Shown: in pieces, positions 1-6,159 of the stretch
Position numbering within the stretch: position 1 is the stretch's first letter
Layout: every line of letters begins with the position of its first letter
NCBI GenBank assembly: GCA_030616835.1
Contig: JAUWWP010000077.1
Coordinates: 1 to 9,455, forward strand
Direction: 5' to 3'
Length of the DNA: 9,455 bases
Source: Deltaproteobacteria bacterium
GTDB lineage: Bacteria > Desulfobacterota > G020345765
Position numbers and translations under genes: made by a program
Notes under the pieces: generated by a model
What the model saw: only the letters and a program-made list of their open reading frames with translations
What the model was told of the DNA's origin: nothing
Database searches by the model: none

Positions 1-11
1 CCGCAATCTTG

Positions 12-1199
12 CTATGGTAGCTGAAAATCATTGACTATAATATTGACGACTCTTTGGGCTGTCTTCCCATCCCATAATTCATAAACCTTGCCTTGCTTTT
101 TTTTTCCATCCAGAATCTTGAATGCTTCATCTATTATTTTCTGGGTATCATTCCCCACTAATACATTTGTTCCCTGGCTAATAGTTATTGGCCTTTCAGT
201 AGTGTCTCTTAAGGTCAGGCAAGGGATACCTAAAACAGTAGTTTCTTCCTGAATGCCTCCCGAGTCAGTCAATACACATTTAGCATGCATCATGAGGTTG
301 AGAAAATCCAAATATCCGAGGGGATCGAGCAGGCAGACACCACCGTCAATAGTCGTTGGCCGCCGCTCGTTAGCCAAAGCGTTTATAAAATAAGGCTGAA
401 GGCCAAAGCTTTCGATTTGTTTTCTGGTGCGCAGGTGTACCGGGAAGATAATGGGGAGACGCCTGGCTATTTCGGTCAGGGCGGTAATTATCTTCAAAAA
501 TGAATCCTTGTCATCAACGTTGCTTGGCCTATGCAAGGTCAATAGGGAGTAATCAATAGTCAGTGGACAGTCGTCAGATGAAGATTTTCGCAATCCGAGT
601 TTTTCCAATATCTTGGATTTCCTGGCTTTTTCTAAGTTAAGCAGGAGGCTATCCACCATCACATCACCGACGAGGAAAATCTTAGACTCAGGTATGCCCT
701 CCTTTTTCAGGTTCTCATCAGCATCAGGAGAAGGAGTAAAGAGGTAGTCGGAGATAGCATCGGTAAGTAAACGATTTATCTCCTCCGGCATGGTGCGGTC
801 AAAGCTCCTCAGACCTGCCTCCACGTGGGCCACCGGAATATGCAATTTTACCGAAGCTAATGCACTTGCAAGGGTAGAATTGACATCACCGACTACTATA
901 ACTAAATCAGGCCTCTCCTTCAGGAGCACCTTTTCAAACTTTATCATTATCTGACCAGTCTGTTCTGCATGGCTGCCCGAACCTACCTCAAGATAAACAT
1001 CAGGTTCAGGAAGATCTAAGTCTTCAAAGAAAACTTTTGACATTTCGTAATCATAATGCTGGCCGGTGTGAACTAGTATTTCTTGAATCGTGAATCGTGA
1101 ATCGTTAATTGACTGGTTATGTTTCTTAATAGATCTAATAATCGGAGCAATCTTCATAAAATTAGGACGGGCTCCAGCTATCAAGATAACCTTGATCAT
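12..1199 (-). CDS. wecB: UDP-N-acetylglucosamine 2-epimerase (non-hydrolysing)
   Basis: Cytoplasmic enzyme interconverting UDP-GlcNAc and UDP-ManNAc, the precursor of ManNAc-type sugars in surface polysaccharides. The 395-residue product has the family's usual length plus small extra loops. Visible motifs are GARPNFMKIAPI at 9-20 (nucleotide-binding start), HTGQHYD at 44-50, GDVNS with Asp105, HVEAGLRS with Glu127, PEEINR at 138-143, LHRPSN with His223 and TDSGGIQEE at 311-319. These match the catalytic Asp/Glu/Glu/His set known from E. coli WecB. I chose ATG at 1197-1199, not the TTG at 1212-1214, because CAGGGA lies 6 nt upstream of the ATG. Three low-complexity loops (about 27-38, 205-216 and 278-289) are encoded by tandem-repeat-like DNA. 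It is the last gene of the minus-strand sugar locus visible here. Function is confident; the end product is not known. Confidence 0.95.
   Translation of the reverse strand: MIKVILIAGARPNFMKIAPIIRSIKKHNQSINDSRFTIQEILVHTGQHYDYEMSKVFFEDLDLPEPDVYLEVGSGSHAEQTGQIMIKFEKVLLKERPDLVIVVGDVNSTLASALASVKLHIPVAHVEAGLRSFDRTMPEEINRLLTDAISDYLFTPSPDADENLKKEGIPESKIFLVGDVMVDSLLLNLEKARKSKILEKLGLRKSSSDDCPLTIDYSLLTLHRPSNVDDKDSFLKIITALTEIARRLPIIFPVHLRTRKQIESFGLQPYFINALANERRPTTIDGGVCLLDPLGYLDFLNLMMHAKCVLTDSGGIQEETTVLGIPCLTLRDTTERPITISQGTNVLVGNDTQKIIDEAFKILDGKKKQGKVYELWDGKTAQRVVNIIVNDFQLP
538..573. repeat. wecB: Degenerate 7-nt repeat inside wecB
   Basis: Read on the minus strand, this stretch breaks into 7-nt units of the type CTGTCCA, CTGACTA, TTGATTA, CTCCCTA, TTGACCT. 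It encodes the loop just before the conserved LLTLHRPSN motif (about residues 209-222). The units are diverged but keep a period of 7 with T and A at fixed places. Confidence 0.5.
1085..1105. repeat. wecB: Three perfect tandem 7-nt repeats inside wecB
   Basis: GAATCGT occurs three times in direct tandem on the plus strand (ACGATTC three times in the coding sense). The 21 nt equal exactly seven codons, so the array adds about seven residues (near NDSRFTI, 32-38) to a loop after the first helix without changing the frame. Confidence 0.85.
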
Positions 1200-1205
1200 C
1201 TTTAG

Positions 1206-1211
1206 TCCCTG
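1206..1211 (-). promoter_or_regulatory. Shine-Dalgarno of wecB
   Basis: CAGGGA on the minus strand, 6 nt before ATG 1197-1199. It decides the wecB start: the longer reading from TTG 1212-1214 would place this site inside the coding sequence, and the protein family begins at the MIKVILIAGARP segment. Confidence 0.6.
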
Positions 1212-1316
1212 CAAGCCATTGGGATTAAACCTGCAATTTATGCCTTATCACATTTTGCGGCCTTGAACTCTTTATCCATTAATCTGATTTATAAACAATT
1301 TTGGTTTGGCTCATAT

Positions 1317-1332
1317 CGTTTAGAGCGTTGGG
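1317..1332. repeat. Left copy of a 16-nt repeat flanking the MNT-HEPN pair
   Basis: CGTTTAGAGCGTTGGG matches CGTTAGGAGCGTTAGG at 2189-2204 in 13 of 16 positions, in the same orientation. The two copies lie on either side of the nucleotidyltransferase/HEPN pair. Each is itself made of two 9-nt units beginning CGTT. The similarity was found by eye. Confidence 0.4.
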
Positions 1333-1336
1333 AACC

Positions 1337-1820
1337 TTATTTAACTAATCCAGCTTCTTTCTTTAGGTATCTTAAAAATTTTCTTATCTCTTGAGTAAAT
1401 TTTTTGGATACTGAATCGAATTTCTCCGACAAATGGTCAATCCGATCGCCCTTTAATTCAAATCCATAGATGCTTCGAAAAAGATGCCGAAAAGCTAAAT
1501 ATTCATCTAGATCCGCAGCTAATTCATCAGAAATAACCCGAGGTCTTACACCTTTAATGGGTGTCGCCATTCGATAAAGTAAATCCTTGTGCCATTTCTC
1601 GGAATCTTCATATTCACTATTCACCTCTAACGCAATCCTTCGGAATGCCCTCTCACAGCAATTGTAGAAGTCGTGGAGAATGGAACCTCGAGATCAGGTA
1701 TAAACAAATACCCTTTTCCCCAACTAATGATTTGAGTTCCGTCCTTAAACTATCCAGGTTCTCCAATTCTTTCTCGATCTGAGAAATTAAACTCGAAAGA
1801 ATAACTTTATTTTTTCTCAT
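1337..1820 (-). pseudogene. Frameshifted HepT-like HEPN protein (toxin-type partner of the MNT gene)
   Basis: HEPN-fold partner of minimal nucleotidyltransferases, the RNase/toxin side in studied HepT-MntA systems. An intact reading starts at ATG 1818-1820, overlaps the MNT gene by 14 nt, and runs MRKNKVILSSLISQIEKEL... up to about 1690. The rest continues in another frame: GSILHDFYNCCERAFRRIALEVNSEYEDSEKWHKDLLY..., ending at 1337. The switch lies between 1686 and 1696 (CCTCGAGATCA on the plus strand), most simply one extra base, since 484 nt is 3x161+1. The joined product of about 160 residues matches the usual length of this family. The RX4HXY-type site reads R-HLFR-S-I-Y, with Ser in place of His; relatives I recall often have Asn there. 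A conceptual ORF from 1624 alone would lack the first helices. This is either real decay or a sequencing or assembly error. Confidence 0.72.
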
Positions 1821-2133
1821 ACAAAATGACCCCCTCTTTTCTCACCTTCTTTCTCAACTGTTGCTCAAGCATCTCCCAGGATTTTAAATCCACTGGGAAA
1901 TCAGCCTCCTTGATTAAAAACCCATATGCTTTCAAGAAAAATTCCTCGGGAAGCCCTTCTATTACCAAGTCAATATCAGATTGCCGGTTGAACCTGCCCT
2001 TCTTTACCGTGCTCCCGAAGAGATAGAGTTTTCGAAAATGGAATTTCAACGATAATAATTGGGATACTCTCTGGGCATCTTTCCAAGCCCTCATTCTTTT
2101 CAATTCCCGATTTACTTCTCTTTGTTTGATCAA
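1807..2133 (-). CDS. MNT-type minimal nucleotidyltransferase (antitoxin-like)
   Basis: Small Pol-beta-fold nucleotidyltransferase of 108 residues. The core is FGS at 39-41 followed by DID at 53-55, the GSx(n)DxD metal-binding signature, with a third acidic residue at Asp82 in VDLKSW. In studied MntA-HepT pairs the MNT protein neutralises the HEPN toxin, in at least one case by adding AMP to it. The start is a TTG at 2131-2133, supported by AAAGGGA at 2143-2149, 9 nt upstream. ATG at 2092-2094 is an alternative but would cut the N-terminal helix. The gene overlaps the downstream HEPN gene by 14 nt, so the pair is translationally coupled. All metal ligands are present, so this partner looks intact although the HEPN frame is broken. 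Confidence 0.85.
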   Translation of the reverse strand: MIKQREVNRELKRMRAWKDAQRVSQLLSLKFHFRKLYLFGSTVKKGRFNRQSDIDLVIEGLPEEFFLKAYGFLIKEADFPVDLKSWEMLEQQLRKKVRKEGVILYEKK

Positions 2134-2160
2134 ACGATAAAATCCCTTTGCTGCCTCATT

Positions 2161-2215
2161 TGGTTTATTTGGTTCGTCTGGTTCCTAACGTTAGGAGCGT
2201 TAGGTTCGTAACTAC
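2161..2215. repeat. 9-nt tandem repeats between gmd and the MNT gene
   Basis: Units TGGTTTATT, TGGTTCGTC, TGGTTCCTA (2161-2187) are followed, after one base, by CGTTAGGAG, CGTTAGGTT, CGTAACTAC (2189-2215). Six diverged 9-nt units fill most of the gene gap. The junction forms a perfect 12-bp palindrome, CCTAACGTTAGG, at 2184-2195. Confidence 0.65.
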
Positions 2216-2224
2216 CTTAATATA

Positions 2225-3277
2225 TTAACGTTTCAACATCTGGGCCTCTGTCTTCGCGAGTTTGAGGTCGGCCTCGACCATTATCTTAACCAGTTCAGCA
2301 AATCTGACCCGGGACCGCCAGCCCAGCTTTTCCCGGGCTTTGGTAGGATCCCCAATTAAATTCTCCGCCTCAGAAGGACGGAAATATCCCGGGTCAACCT
2401 GGATCAATCCTCGCCCGGTCTTCCGGTCAAGCCCAACCTCCTCCACCCCTTTTCCCCGCCACACAATCTCGATCCCGAGTTCGCGGAAGGCCCGCTCAGC
2501 AAACTCCCGAACCGTATGCCTTTCCCCGGTGGCAATAACATAGTCCTCCGGCTCCTCCTGCTGGAGCATCAGCCACATCGCCTCGACATAGTCCGGGGCA
2601 TATCCCCAATCCCGCTCGGCATCGAGATTGCCGAGATAAAGCCTCTCCTGTAAACCAAGGGATATCCGGGTGGCCGCCCGGGTGATCTTCCGGGTGACAA
2701 AGGTCTCCCCCCTCCGGGGGGATTCATGATTGAACATTATCCCGTTGCTGGCAAACATCCCGTAGGCCTCCCGGTAGTTCACCGTAATCCAGTAGGCATA
2801 AAGCTTGGCCGTCGCATAGGGACTCCGGGGATAAAAGGGAGTAGTTTCCCTCTGGGGGATCTCCCGGGCCGCCCCGAAAAGCTCGCTGGAAGAGGCCTGG
2901 TAAAATCGGGGCTTAAGCCCTACCTCCTTAATCGCATCGAGAAGCCGAAGCGTCCCTACCGCATCCACCTCGGCGGTATATTCAGGCATCTCAAAAGAGA
3001 CCTGGACATGGCTCTGGGCCGCTAGATTGTAAATCTCGTCCGGCTCAATCCTCTCCAGGATCCGGTTCAGATTGCTGGAATCGGTCATATCCCCATAATG
3101 AAGAAAAAGCCTGACCCCCTTCTCGTGGGGATCACGATACAGGTGATCAATCCGCTCGGTATTAAACAGGCTTGCCCTCCGGATAATCCCGTGGACCTCA
3201 TAACCTTTGTCCAAAAGGAGATCCGCCAAATAGGAACCGTCTTGACCGGTTATGCCGGTAATTAATGCTTTCTTCAT
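2225..3277 (-). CDS. gmd: GDP-mannose 4,6-dehydratase
   Basis: Converts GDP-D-mannose to GDP-4-keto-6-deoxy-D-mannose, the entry to GDP-fucose, GDP-rhamnose and related deoxysugars for surface glycans. At 350 residues it has the family's usual length. The Rossmann GxxGxxG is Gly8/Gly11/Gly14 in TGITGQDGSYL. HYGDMTD follows at 60-66, NLAAQSHV at 84-91, the active-site SSSELFG at 129-135 and YxxxK at Tyr154/Lys158. NHESPRRGETFVTRKI at 183-198 is diagnostic for GMD among extended SDRs. Start ATG follows GGGGCAAG, a weak Shine-Dalgarno. It is clearly more GC-rich than its flanks (by eye above 55%), unlike the AT-rich neighbours, which may mean separate acquisition. No fucose synthase or other reductase that would finish the pathway lies in the window. 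Confidence 0.97.
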   Translation of the reverse strand: MKKALITGITGQDGSYLADLLLDKGYEVHGIIRRASLFNTERIDHLYRDPHEKGVRLFLHYGDMTDSSNLNRILERIEPDEIYNLAAQSHVQVSFEMPEYTAEVDAVGTLRLLDAIKEVGLKPRFYQASSSELFGAAREIPQRETTPFYPRSPYATAKLYAYWITVNYREAYGMFASNGIMFNHESPRRGETFVTRKITRAATRISLGLQERLYLGNLDAERDWGYAPDYVEAMWLMLQQEEPEDYVIATGERHTVREFAERAFRELGIEIVWRGKGVEEVGLDRKTGRGLIQVDPGYFRPSEAENLIGDPTKAREKLGWRSRVRFAELVKIMVEADLKLAKTEAQMLKR

Positions 3278-3430
3278 TTTACTTGCCCCGTCAGATAATT
3301 TGTCTAACGAGATTTGCTCTCTGTTGTAGCAGTAAAATGTCCATTCGATCTTAAGAGAGGTTTAATTTGGAGATCATCTGGCCTCAACGTATTAAAAATT
3401 TTTCTTCTTTAAGGAACCGGCTACTTTTTC

Positions 3431-4060
3431 TCATTCTCCTTCACCTTCTAAAAGCGTATATATCTTTGTCCCTTTGGCTCGGACATTCTTCAACCTTGAG
3501 ATAATTTTTTGGCTATACTCAGTCCTGGTTACTAATACTGCATCGGGCTTCAATCGGGGAATAGCCTCTATTGGCTGCACTACCACTCCAACCGATGAAA
3601 CCTTCTGATTATCGGAAGGCTCGTCCACTATTCCCAAAAACTTCAAGTTAACCCCCTGGAGCGTAATGTAAGCTATTTCCATCATGTCGCCGCTACCACA
3701 GAATACTATGCTCTTTGCCCCATCGGCACAGATCTCCTCCAGCTTTGAAAATATCTCCTTCTTTGCCTCCAAATAAAAATGAATGGTTCGTTTTAGATAA
3801 TTATAAGTAAGCCTTGACTTTTCCTGAAATCCCTTTGGGGTAAGGTAATATCCGATCCTCTTGTGGTTGATCCCCTTGATTTTGATCAGGCCCTTTTCAA
3901 CCATCTTTTTCAGACAGGCATTGGTAACCCCCAGGGCTATCCCAACTTTCCGGGAAAGCTCCCTCTGGGAGATATGTGAATTCTCTTCAAGCCTTTGCAG
4001 GATCTTAAGCTCCCTCATTGGCTCTTTAATTCCGGGAAAGTCCCTCTCTTTTTTTGCCAT
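3431..4060 (-). CDS. MarR/EPS-type winged-helix regulator with C-terminal Rossmann-like domain
   Basis: Probable DNA-binding regulator of the polysaccharide genes that follow on the same strand. Residues 15-75 form a winged helix (ISQRELSRKVGIALGVTNACLKKMVEKGLI as helix-turn-helix, then the wing). The segment YYLTPKGFQEKSRLTYNYLKR at 71-91 resembles the EPS-associated MarR family. Residues 116-205 look like an additional Rossmann-like domain: strand SIVFCGSGDMMEIA with a Gly-rich turn, FLGIVDEPSD, a strand ending VVVQPIEAIP, and DAVLVTRT. This arrangement suggests a ligand-sensing domain, possibly for a nucleotide or sugar nucleotide. The start ATG at 4058-4060 lacks a strong Shine-Dalgarno. 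A promoter with an overlapping palindrome sits directly upstream, which fits self-repression. The DNA-binding role is well supported; ligand and targets are inferred. Confidence 0.82.
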   Translation of the reverse strand: MAKKERDFPGIKEPMRELKILQRLEENSHISQRELSRKVGIALGVTNACLKKMVEKGLIKIKGINHKRIGYYLTPKGFQEKSRLTYNYLKRTIHFYLEAKKEIFSKLEEICADGAKSIVFCGSGDMMEIAYITLQGVNLKFLGIVDEPSDNQKVSSVGVVVQPIEAIPRLKPDAVLVTRTEYSQKIISRLKNVRAKGTKIYTLLEGEGE

Positions 4061-4090
4061 AATTGACTATTTTTCTTACAGAAAACAAAA

Positions 4091-4113
4091 TATCGTTCAA
4101 TATATGAACGATA
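4091..4113. promoter_or_regulatory. 23-bp palindromic operator candidate
   Basis: TATCGTTCA and its exact reverse complement TGAACGATA are separated by ATATA, giving two perfect 9-bp arms. It lies 31 bp upstream of the winged-helix regulator and covers the -10 of that gene's promoter. Its length and symmetry fit a dimeric winged-helix binding site. Operator function is inferred. Confidence 0.7.
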
Positions 4114-4137
4114 ACATCCCAAGATTGCCTTTGTCAA
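4108..4137 (-). promoter_or_regulatory. Sigma-70 promoter of the regulator and polysaccharide genes
   Basis: On the minus strand a perfect -35 TTGACA (4132-4137) is followed by TATCGT (4108-4113) after 18 nt; TTATCG one base earlier gives 17 nt. The -10 is imperfect but lies within the palindrome, so a bound dimer would block polymerase. Confidence 0.6.
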
Positions 4138-4192
4138 GTAAAAAATTTGTGGATCGGCCAAGCGATCGGTATTTCCTTTCCATCTTTTTTTC

Positions 4193-4220
4193 TTGAAAAT
4201 TATCTTCAAAATGTTAAGAT
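4193..4220 (+). promoter_or_regulatory. Possible promoter of the TPR gene
   Basis: TTGAAA (4193-4198) and TAAGAT (4215-4220) are separated by 16 nt. The -10 overlaps an inverted repeat, TATCTT (4201-4206) with AAGATA (4216-4221). It precedes the ATG at 4252 by a suitable distance. Each box matches the consensus only partly. Confidence 0.35.
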
Positions 4221-4251
4221 AGATTCAGTTTTAATTCAGACAGGATTCAAA

Positions 4252-4986
4252 ATGGCCAGGGACAGAGAGATAATAGAAATATTAAATAATTATCTGGAAT
4301 CAGAAATTGCCTTTCAAAATTGTTATGAAAAATATAAGGCGGGCAATTTAAGATTTAAGGATATAAGAAAATTCGTAAGCGATGAAAGAGAGTTAAGCTA
4401 TGGTTATCAAGTAGCCAGCCCATTATTTAATTTAAAACAAATATGTCATGACATAATTGGAGATCGGGAGACTAATCGTGCTAAGCGGGAGAAAATACAG
4501 GAATTCGCCAATGGAGTAAGGACTATCTTCCATCTCGCGGAGGAGACAAGAGAAGAAGTATATTATTTAGAAAATTTAGAACGGTATGAAACTGAAGGGG
4601 CGGAAGAATTTAGAGGAACCGGAGCCTTAGCGAGTGCCCGTTTGAAAGAAAGCTTTGAGAAAATCTCTAACTACTTTCAGAGCCTGCGCACTAAAGGGCT
4701 GATCAATGTGCTCTCCGAATACAAAGAAGAAAACCTTATTGCTCGCTGGATAACAATTTATAATAAGAAACTTGTCGAGAAAGCTCTTGGCAAAGACGGC
4801 CTTGAGCACCTCGCAAAGATCTATGATAACGGTGTAGAAGAACTGTGGTTTCGAGCAGGAAAAAGCTACCTGGAGGGAGGATTTTTCAAGGAAGCAGCTA
4901 ATGTATTCAGCAAGGTTTTAAAATTAAATCCAAAAAATGAGCAGGCAAGAATTGAATATGAACTTTGCAAAGAGAAGATCGGCTGA
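4252..4986 (+). CDS. TPR-repeat protein of unknown function
   Basis: Protein of 244 residues that I do not recognise as a named family. Most of it is charged and helical, with Glu/Lys/Arg-rich heptad-like stretches around 70-160 that could form coiled coil. Residues 196-230 (EELWFRAGKSYLEGGFFKEAANVFSKVLKLNPKNEQA) make one clear tetratricopeptide repeat with the typical G-Y-G-A-F/A-N-P spacing, usually a protein-binding element. No signal peptide or membrane segment is visible, so it is probably cytoplasmic. I chose ATG 4252-4254 because AGGA lies 7 nt upstream and the longer reading from TTG 4147 runs through the promoter region. It is transcribed divergently from the polysaccharide regulator and sits 96 nt before the SDR gene. 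It is AT-rich, unlike the SDR gene. Confidence 0.8.
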   Translation: MARDREIIEILNNYLESEIAFQNCYEKYKAGNLRFKDIRKFVSDERELSYGYQVASPLFNLKQICHDIIGDRETNRAKREKIQEFANGVRTIFHLAEETREEVYYLENLERYETEGAEEFRGTGALASARLKESFEKISNYFQSLRTKGLINVLSEYKEENLIARWITIYNKKLVEKALGKDGLEHLAKIYDNGVEELWFRAGKSYLEGGFFKEAANVFSKVLKLNPKNEQARIEYELCKEKIG

Positions 4987-5082
4987 TAAAAAATGCAATT
5001 TTTTCTCCCCTTCCGTCCTATCCCGTCTATCATTAACCCGCCTGCCGTGATTCTAATGGAAGTCACCTACTGAAAGGGGAAA

Positions 5083-6087
5083 ATGAAAGTTCTGGTGACC
5101 GGGGCCACCGGGCTGGTGGGAAGCCACTTGGCCGAGAAATTAATAGCAAGAGGAGACCAGGTTAAGGCACTGGTGAGGAAAACCAGCGATACCTCTTACC
5201 TAACGGGAAAACAGATTGAGCTGGTCTGCGGAGATTTGAGAGATTACGAATCCCTTAAGCAGGCAGTTTCGGGGGTAGAGGTAGTCTATCACTGTGCGGC
5301 CCTGGTGCTGGAGTGGGGAGCCTGGAAGGATTTTTACCAGATCAATGTCCTGGGAACAAAGAATCTCCTGGAGGCCTGCTTAAACTCAAACATTCAGAGA
5401 TTCGTGGATGTCAGCACCGTGGGAGTATACGGGGTGAGGAGCCACGAAATGATTACCGAAGAAAGCCCCTTTCTCCCCTCCCCTTCTTACTATACGCAGA
5501 CCAAGATCGAGGCGGAGAGACTCATTGATAAATATTACCGGGAAAGGGGGCTCCCGGTGGTTATTATCCGCCCCACCTTAATCTACGGCCCCCGGGATCG
5601 GAATCTCAGTGGCAGAGTGGGAAGGCTTTTGGCCAAAGGCAGAATGATCCTCATCAATGGGGGACGGGGAAGGGCTGCCTTTACCTACGGGGGAAATGTT
5701 GCCGATGCGGTCATCCTGGCGGGAACCCGGGACAATATCATCGGGCGATCCTACATCATCAGCGATGATCGCATAAATACCTGGAAAGAGTTTCTTGACC
5801 TGATGGCCGAGGAGATGGGAGTTAACAAACCAAGCTTCTCGGTACCTACACCCCTGGCTTACTCGTTTGCTACCATCGCTGAATATGGCTTAAAGATTCT
5901 CCTACCCTGGAGGCCCAGCCCTCCTCTGCGAACCGGGGTCAAGCTTCTCAGTATCAACCGCAATTTCGATATCTCCCGGGCCAAGAGTGAGCTGGGTTAT
6001 ATCCCCAGGGTCTCTCTGAAAGAAGGGATAATGAGGACGGTTAAGTGGCTGAGGGATTGCGGGGTAGGGGGAAAGTCCCCGGAATAG
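5083..6087 (+). CDS. Extended SDR, 3-beta-HSD/NSDHL-like NAD(P)-dependent epimerase/dehydratase
   Basis: Oxidoreductase of 334 residues with the NAD(P)-binding TGATGLVGSHL near its start (Gly7, Gly10, Gly13). CGDLRD at 49-54 and YHCAALV at 69-75 are typical of the extended SDR fold. The catalytic set is Ser111 or Thr112 in DVSTVGVYG and Tyr137/Lys141 in YYTQTK. IRPTLIYGPRD and the C-terminal SELGYIPRVSLKEGIMRTVKWL complete the fold. The overall pattern is closest to the 3-beta-hydroxysteroid dehydrogenase / sterol-4-alpha-carboxylate / OleD-like branch rather than to sugar epimerases, so the substrate is probably a lipid-type beta-hydroxy or beta-keto compound, though a sugar nucleotide cannot be excluded. 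AAAGGGG precedes the ATG. It is followed 72 nt later by the DUF2889 gene on the same strand. Confidence 0.85.
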   Translation: MKVLVTGATGLVGSHLAEKLIARGDQVKALVRKTSDTSYLTGKQIELVCGDLRDYESLKQAVSGVEVVYHCAALVLEWGAWKDFYQINVLGTKNLLEACLNSNIQRFVDVSTVGVYGVRSHEMITEESPFLPSPSYYTQTKIEAERLIDKYYRERGLPVVIIRPTLIYGPRDRNLSGRVGRLLAKGRMILINGGRGRAAFTYGGNVADAVILAGTRDNIIGRSYIISDDRINTWKEFLDLMAEEMGVNKPSFSVPTPLAYSFATIAEYGLKILLPWRPSPPLRTGVKLLSINRNFDISRAKSELGYIPRVSLKEGIMRTVKWLRDCGVGGKSPE

Positions 6088-6159
6088 ATTTATAGTTGAG
6101 GCCAGTCAGTATCTCCAGAAAGAGATGATTTTAAATGATTGTTAGTACAGGAGGAATAA

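Noticed and set aside
285..503. Plus-strand ORF antisense to wecB
   Set aside because: Shadow frame of a gene with clear family motifs; the peptide has no motif of its own.
2726..3025. Plus-strand ORF antisense to gmd
   Set aside because: Long shadow frames are expected opposite a GC-rich gene; gmd is certain on the minus strand.
4015..4209. Minus-strand ORF of 64 codons upstream of and overlapping the winged-helix regulator
   Set aside because: It runs across the promoter and the 23-bp palindrome and overlaps the start of a well-supported gene in another frame; it has no recognisable motif.
4147..4251. N-terminal extension of the TPR protein from TTG 4147
   Set aside because: No ribosome-binding site precedes that TTG, and the extension overlaps the putative promoter; ATG 4252 has AGGA at 7 nt.
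4985..5008. A-run / T-run pair after the TPR gene as intrinsic terminator
   Set aside because: The stem would be only A-T pairs (AAAAAA...TTTTTT) around TGCA, too weak to count as a terminator.
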